Shown in pieces: positions 58,532 to 64,000 of a stretch of DNA of 64,000 bases. A program made the translations under genes and the position numbers. Numbering within the stretch: the first letter of the stretch is position 1; each line of letters begins with the position of its first letter. The DNA comes from Pieris napi (Eukaryota; Arthropoda; Insecta; Lepidoptera; Pieridae), in assembly GCF_905475465.1 (NCBI RefSeq), contig NC_062236.1, positions 7,264,001 to 7,328,000 on the forward strand, in the 5' to 3' direction. Under the pieces are notes generated by a model. That model was not told where the DNA came from, did no database searches, and saw nothing but the letters and a program-made list of their open reading frames with translations.

Positions 58532-59617
58532 TACCATACCTCCACTGACTCCTGAGTATTAGGTTAAGCCAACTGATGGTCAAGACATAGCCTAAACCTG
58601 AGGTTAGTATTTGGAACTTGGATTGAAATTATATTTGGGTAGGTACTTATAATTTATATATATTTAAGTTATTACAATCGCAAATAACTTATAATTATAT
58701 AACTAAAACTATCATATTATAATAACTTAATATTTTATGTAGTCAATGTTTTCATCATAAAATTACTGAAAATTCCAACCAAGTTCTAATATAGAAATAT
58801 ATAATCTGTGTGTGTTTGTGTGTATGTCTAAGCTGTAAGGACTTTATGTTTATTTTTTTGTATCGTCGCTAGTTTATCTTACTTTCAGCCACTGTTATAA
58901 CTATGTAAAATATGTGGTTAAAACCGAGCAGTACCTACGAGAGTAACCTGCCTGTTTAATTTGACGGGGAAGGTATATATACATTTATTTGTTTTTAATT
59001 GATGTAATATACATAATACACTGTTTAAATGAAATTATTCATTTGTATATTTCTTTCAAATATTGCTTACGTTTTGATTAACAGAGTCAAAACAATGCTT
59101 AGTTAAAACCCATTAAAAATAGGGAAAGTTTTTTTTAAGAATGTAATTTTAATTTCATAAATGATTTTTTATTCAAAATATGCAATAGAATACCTATACC
59201 TATTACCTATACTGATTTAATATTGTATGTTTCAAAATATAAATATTTAAATTATATCCTTATTAATAATGTTTTATCAATATAAAAATTTGCATTATTT
59301 TAATAAAAATCTAAGTTATAATTGAGAGACAATCAGACAATAAAACATAGGTAGATACATTAAGCTCTCTACAAAAAGGTTTTTAACTCATAATCGTATA
59401 TGAAGAAAACGGAGCATAACACTCTAATTCATTGATTTGTATTAAATTAAATTGCTTCAGCGGTACTTTCATTAAAACTATAAAGAACCAAGGAGTTTTA
59501 ATTTATAGGATAATACACAGTTCAGTCTTTAATTTTATTTACAAAATGGCACATAACTTAAAATTACCGTACAATATATAACAAAAATGTAACAAAATAA
59601 TACTTTGGTTCAGTCAG
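58532..59617. other. Tinman 3' flank
   Basis: AT-rich; contains tinman's 3' UTR. TTTATT at 59533-59538 (AATAAA on minus), about 80 bp past the stop codon, is a plausible poly-A signal. Confidence 0.45.
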
Positions 59618-60819
59618 TTAACAAACATAATTATTAGGAAAATATTTCTTCATTTCCACATCTTTGACATCCGTCGTGTAAAAGTTGGATTCATCTCGAT
59701 TGTAGAACTTCTCACTATCATAAGTATCTTCCAAATATAAGGTGGAATTGATATCGTGCTGATTCTGAATGTAGTTTTGAGTATCTCTAGTCTCTGGTTT
59801 GTATAACTTCCTCATTGTTTTCGGTTTTGCATCTGTGGATGTCGAGACTTCCGGTGATTTTATCCTTTTACTTTTGTATCTTCTGTTCTGGAACCATATT
59901 TTCACTTGCGTTGGTGTTAAGTTCAGTTTCTTAGCTAATTCCTCACGTTCGGGCGCTGTTAAATATCTTTGGGTATTGAATCGGACTTCTAAATCGTGTA
60001 CTTGGCTTTGTGAAAAGAGTATTCTGGGTTTTCGTTTTGTGCTTTTGTCTTTTGTTTTTTCTGGCTTTGTCGTGGTCGTTGGCATTTCTGTCAACATAAA
60101 GAATGTATTGGTTAGTGTAACTTAATAAAAAAATATTAATAATGCATATATATTTCATGGTTAATTTATTAATTATTTATTGTCCTATTCTAACTAAATT
60201 ATTTCGGCATTTAAAGCATAAAAACTTATAATGTTATTTAATCATCCATAAACTATAACTAAATTTATTCAACATTTTTAAAACTTTTTAAAGCATTTTT
60301 TAAATCAGATAGTGTAAACTTACTCATTGTTTTCCTGGCCATAGCCGTAAATTTATTATCTATTGGTAAGTGAGGTTGTGGTACTGATACGTCTGCGAGC
60401 CCGGGTGGTTCAGACATATCGACATCCAATTTAGGCATTTGTGGCATCTCCTGGTACTGTTCATGATGGTACAAATTCTGACAGTACGAATTATAATTGT
60501 AATACCCCTCTTTGTTCTCATATTCCCCGTTCCAGTACTCGTTGTGCATCGGATACACTTGATTGAAGTACTCTGAACAATAATTGCTTTGATGGTAGAG
60601 TCTCTCATAATCCTGGCTTCGTTCCGGCTTCCAAACGTCATTCCGTTCATAATAAGTCTGGTTAATGTTCAAAATGTCTTTGACTGAAAATGGTGTGGAT
60701 AAAGAGTACATTTGGGCATCGTCGATTTTTGATTTCTTCTCTTCAGGGTAGAAGAAGTCGGGTTTGCACTCGCTATGTTTGTATGAGGTGGAAACTTCGT
60801 TGTGTTGTTCGTAGCTCAT
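59618..60819 (-). CDS. tin: Tinman (NK4-class homeobox transcription factor)
   Basis: Two exons: 60819-60324 and 60087-59618, with donor ATGA|GTAAGT and acceptor GTTGACAG. The spliced length of 966 nt gives 321 residues; the intron is 236 bp, phase 1. The TN/EH1 motif LSTPFSVKDILN is at residues 40-51, followed by a long Tyr/Asn/Glu/Gln-rich stretch. The homeodomain is at about 183-242 (KRKPRILFSQSQVHDLEVRF to WFQNRRYKSKR) with Tyr54. No NK2-specific domain follows it, as in Drosophila tinman. In Drosophila the factor specifies heart and dorsal mesoderm and activates bagpipe. The exon arrangement, same-strand linkage to bagpipe and TN motif support NK4. The homeodomain is more diverged than that of bagpipe, so the class name rests partly on linkage. 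Splice sites are inferred. Confidence 0.88.
60088..60323 (-). other. Tinman intron, 236 bp
   Basis: Short AT-rich intron with GTAAGT donor and GACAG acceptor. Exon 1 would otherwise run on only 19 codons to a stop, which supports splicing. Confidence 0.85.
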
Positions 60820-61759
60820 TTTGACACTTTCATTTCACTTGTGGTTTTAAGCACATGTAGAAGCAGACTGATGGTTGTCGAGATTTAAATCGAAGCCAAT
60901 CCTTGACGCCTGCTGTGTTGTGGGCGGAGCTTAGGGCGGTTATCTATCTCTTTCCAACGCAACGGGAATGATATCTCCATCCTTGTCTTTGGAGCTTTTC
61001 ATTTTCAGTGAAGTTGTAAATAAATTGATGATATCATTTGCGTGTGAAGTTTATTTCTCATTTATTATTGATATGCCAGGATATTGTTCGTAAGTAATTG
61101 TTTCAATTTATAATGCGTTTAAAATCTATTTTAAGAGTTTGCTAACGGTTTAGAATTGGTTTGTTGTTTTAAGTATGAAAAATGTGATTGAACATTAATT
61201 ATGGGAGTGTGAGTTAGAACAATCGCTTTACACATTACAACATAATATGTCCTTAGGTATCCACCTAAGGACATATTGGATAACCTAACAATATGTCCTA
61301 TTAAGGATATCTTGATTTAATCTTCATCTTACTTTATCTCAATTTAGTTTTTTTCAACCTCATTCTCCGTTTAAGTTATTTTTTAATTAGAATAATATCC
61401 TCGTTTTAATAACTTAGTAGGTAAGTATACCTATAGCTACGAAGCAGAATGTTTTAAATTATAAATTTTATATATCTATGTGAATCCAAAGGTAACTATT
61501 AATAAAATAAAATTCAACTAGGTATACCTAACTACTGTGATAAATGGTTATAACAAAAATGCTAGTGTGTTCAGAATTGTACAACTTGCCTACAGTAGAT
61601 GGTAGTGGGACTCAAGGAATATTTTTTTTTTGAATGGATTCGTAACTATCTATTAATTCAGATTCAGACTAAAGACATCTTAAGACATTGGTTATGTTTT
61701 ACAGTTTATGTAAATTATTATTGCTTATTTCTTATTGCGCAGAGGCGATAAGAACTTGG
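60820..61759. other. Tinman upstream region
   Basis: 5' UTR and promoter of tinman should be here. A GC-richer stretch at 60850-60990 (GGGCGGAGCTTAGGGCGGTT) could be the core promoter. A 15-bp hairpin lies at 61244-61277. Confidence 0.5.
61244..61277. repeat. 15-bp perfect hairpin, 4-nt loop
   Basis: AATATGTCCTTAGGT, loop ATCC, then the exact reverse complement. A third AATATGTCCT follows at 61290. Confidence 0.9.
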
Positions 61760-61930
61760 AGAAACTTATTGGTAACACAAAGATCACGAGGCTGTTCACC
61801 AACCAGATGGACCAAGACAAGACTCATCGTTCTCAAAACTATGCACTGTGATAGTGGCGGACAGATAGTCCGTTCTAGATGTTTCCTTATTGACGACGAC
61901 GCTCACACATGAGCTAACGACTGAAGAGAG
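61760..61930 (+). pseudogene. Retrotransposon C-terminal remnant, family E copy 3
   Basis: AGATCACGAGGCTGTTCACC, ACCAGATGGACCAAGACAAG, GATGTTTCCTTATTGACGAC, ACATGAGCTAACGACTGAAG; the plus-strand version of 33425-33605. Encodes RSRGCSPTRWTK then frameshifted sequence. A (GA)n microsatellite follows at 61926-61945. Confidence 0.75.
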
Positions 61931-61945
61931 AGAGAGAGAGAGAGA

Positions 61946-62390
61946 CATTGTTATTAAATACTATACTGTAATTTGAAGAACATTAAACAAAGGCCGACAA
62001 TAGTATTATTTCTAACATGCGTCCTTTTTAGGTGAACCTGAATGTAGGATTTTTTAAAAATTTCTAACCACAAAATTCATAACGAAACATGGTGTACATA
62101 TTTTAAGTATGAAATACCTATTTTATTTCTTCGAAGGCGACAGGAACGCTCAATTTACTTTAAATTATCACGTGTCGACATATCATAAACAACACGTCAA
62201 CGGCCTCTTTCAATTTGTAATCAAATAAATAAATTCTTCTACACTAATATTTAAGAAATTATTCAATGTTCTTTTCAATGATATTATGTAAATAGAAATT
62301 GTTTCTTATACCTATTGTGTATATTAATTTAAAAGAGATTCAAAATATGTTGCCAAGCGCAAATCTTGAAGACGGCTTGACCATTTGACG
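61946..62390. other. Intergenic, nothing recognised
   Basis: AT-rich after the GA microsatellite. Confidence 0.4.
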
Positions 62391-62641
62391 ACTCATTGGT
62401 CTAGTGGTTAGTACCCATGACTGCGAATCCATGGGTCCCGGGTTCGATCCCCGGCTGAGACGAACATCGATGTGATGATCATTTGGTGTTGTGCTTAGGT
62501 CTTGGGTGTTTAAATATGTATTTATAAGTGTCTATCTATCTATAATATGTATGTTTATCCGTTGCCTAGTACCCATAACACAAGCTTCACCAGCTTAGCA
62601 TGGAACTAGGTCAATTGGTGTGAATTGTCTTTAAAAAAAAA
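62391..62641 (+). mobile_element. tRNA-derived SINE, family 2, copy 2
   Basis: Box A CTCATTGGTCTAGTGGTTAG and box B GGGTTCGATCCCCGGCTGAG, body identical in plan to 51541-51789 with few substitutions, and an A9 tail. The near identity of the two copies suggests recent activity. Confidence 0.92.
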
Positions 62642-63004
62642 TCGAATCATTTTTATTTATTCTTTGAAGTACAAGGTTTTTATTAAACTCCCAAGCGAAA
62701 TTAGAAAATTATCACTAAATAAATTTAAAGCACTTTAAACGTAAATTAATCAATAAAGCTTTTTTTAAATTTGACGAATACTTAAATGATCCTAATCCTT
62801 GGGATTGATTTACTCCAGTTCAAATAATTTGTATGACTCAAAACATAGCGATTAAAAAGAGTATCGGAAAGTTTCATGCCGGTTCTTCTTGGCCGCTCTA
62901 CGCCCTTGAATTGCGAACTGGGAGTAAATGAAAATTTACAATTAATTTAATTTTTTTTTACGTTCATAAGTGTACTTACTTGTTTACCTATATGTATAAA
63001 GATA
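62642..63004. other. Intergenic, nothing firm
   Basis: A short block at 62870-62935 (CATGCCGGTTCTTCTTGGCC, GCTCTACGCCCTTGAATTGC) has a retroelement-like composition but no second copy here. Confidence 0.4.
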
Positions 63005-63135
63005 TTTTGAGTTTGAGTTTATTCCGGAAAAGCGAACTGTCTCTATGGGGTAGCATAAAATACATATGTTGTTATGTAGCTACTGAAAAGGTAGGCTAAG
63101 TAAAGAAATTAAGGCGAAATGAAGTTTGCTAGTTT
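63005..63135 (+). mobile_element. Helitron 3'-end relic
   Basis: TTTATTCCGGAAAAGCGAAC, TGTCTCTATGGGGTAGCATA, GAAAAGGTAGGCTAAGTAAA, AAGGCGAAATGAAGTTTGCT then AGT; same 3' region as the Helitrons at 41090-41203 and 35740-35860. Confidence 0.65.
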
Positions 63136-64000
63136 TTAATAAAACTGTATGCTTTTCTTATATTTTATATACCTACCCAATTTTAAAAATAACAATCAAT
63201 ATTTCAGCAGAGGTAGGGCAAAATATTAATAGGTCATTCGGAATCTTAATTTAAATAAACCACTGTTTAGGCACAGGAATGCCTCGTTTTATATTAAGAT
63301 CACATCGAGGTAATATAGTTAAAGAATAATGTCTATACAAGAAAATATCGTCCCTAAATTGGGCTAAAAGAAATAAAAACACGGCCAGTCTTTGTTCTGA
63401 CGTTCCTACGTCAAAAATGTATTGGAGTGACAGTTCGCGGTAAGTTGACGATTTGCGCTAAGTATAACTCTGGTAGGTACCTATGACAATTTTTAATAAA
63501 TTATTACACACGGAAGCCGTAGTTCGCGCTACGCCTGGCCTCTGTATAGTTCCACAAAGTTACCCAAAAAACGTTTTCCATTATAAAATGTGATTTCGGC
63601 GTGTGCTGACCATAAAATTGCGAACTTAAAATCTCGTTAATTCCAAAAAGCCATAAAATTAAGGACAACTTTCGTATCACAAAAAACAGCAATAAAATAG
63701 CTTCCGTTTGTCATATGACCTGCTTTTGGTTTGCATTGTCTTTTTCATGACCATTCATAGGGTCAGTTTTTTCGATACTTCTTTTATTGATCCTTTCATT
63801 ACAGATTACGTAATGATATTGCAATTGGTCTAAGATCCCGCTATACAACGACCTTCACCGAGATGCTTATTTAATGAAACTTATTTTATATATAATTTAA
63901 TATGTCAATAAATATAATCCATATGGGTTGCCTAGCAAATTTCAGTCCAGAGTATTTTTAATTAATATAAAAAAAAAAAAAATTTATAATTTGCATGTAG
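63136..64000. other. Right-end intergenic, one shared repeat patch
   Basis: 63405-63545 (ACGTCAAAAATGTATTGGAG, TAGTTCGCGCTACGCCTGG) resembles 12625-12690. The minus frame 63504-63692 has no domain. The last 40 bases are low-complexity A. Confidence 0.4.

Noticed and set aside
59799..60125. 108-codon plus-strand frame opposite tinman exon 2
   Set aside because: It is antisense to the homeodomain exon with hydrophobic composition produced by the reverse strand; no family match.
60360..60650. 96-codon minus-strand frame within tinman exon 1
   Set aside because: Alternative-frame shadow of the coding exon; no domain, and Ile/Arg/Met bias expected of a shifted frame.
62391..62463. tRNA-like sequence with perfect box A and box B
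   Set aside because: It is fused to a 180-bp body with an A-tail and has a near-identical partner at 51541, so it is a SINE head. The anticodon stem does not fold cleanly.

Overview
The window looks like nuclear DNA of a lepidopteran insect (moth or butterfly). It is AT-rich and gene-poor, with intron-containing genes. It is crowded with repeats of the kinds usual in Lepidoptera: tRNA-derived SINEs, many 3' fragments of non-LTR retrotransposons, Helitrons, small inverted-repeat elements and one mariner. The species cannot be named from the sequence alone.

Three host genes are supported, all on the minus strand. At the left edge (positions 2 to 673, running off the window) is a gene for a cysteamine (2-aminoethanethiol) dioxygenase, ADO. 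In the middle (38145 to 42260) is the two-exon NK3-class homeobox gene bagpipe. Near the right end (59618 to 60819) is the two-exon NK4-class homeobox gene tinman. Both homeobox genes have a TN/EH1 repressor motif in exon 1 and the homeodomain in exon 2, separated by a phase-1 intron. They lie in tandem with tinman upstream of bagpipe, which preserves the NK-cluster linkage known from Drosophila. In Drosophila tinman activates bagpipe in dorsal and visceral mesoderm, so the roughly 17 kb between them and the bagpipe intron are the natural places for enhancers.

Region by region: 1-2.4 kb holds ADO and its upstream flank. The stretch 2.4-38 kb has no recognised host gene; it carries small inverted-repeat elements, LINE fragments, SINEs, a Helitron, tandem repeats and a 1.6 kb terminal-inverted-repeat element at 13951-15552. 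That element has an unusual internal array of 10-bp inverted repeats at a constant spacing and is the best candidate here for something undescribed. The stretch 38-42.3 kb is bagpipe, with a Helitron inside its intron. The stretch 42.3-59.6 kb is the bagpipe-tinman interval, with a nearly intact DD41D mariner at 45729-46993, SINEs of two families, a double CRE cluster at 50.02 kb and X-box-like sites near 56.7 kb. The stretch 59.6-64 kb holds tinman and its upstream flank with more SINE, LINE and Helitron pieces.

Limits: repeat families are grouped by comparing copies inside this window and by recall of lepidopteran families, not by a library search. No convincing genuine tRNA, rRNA, known miRNA or CRISPR array was seen.
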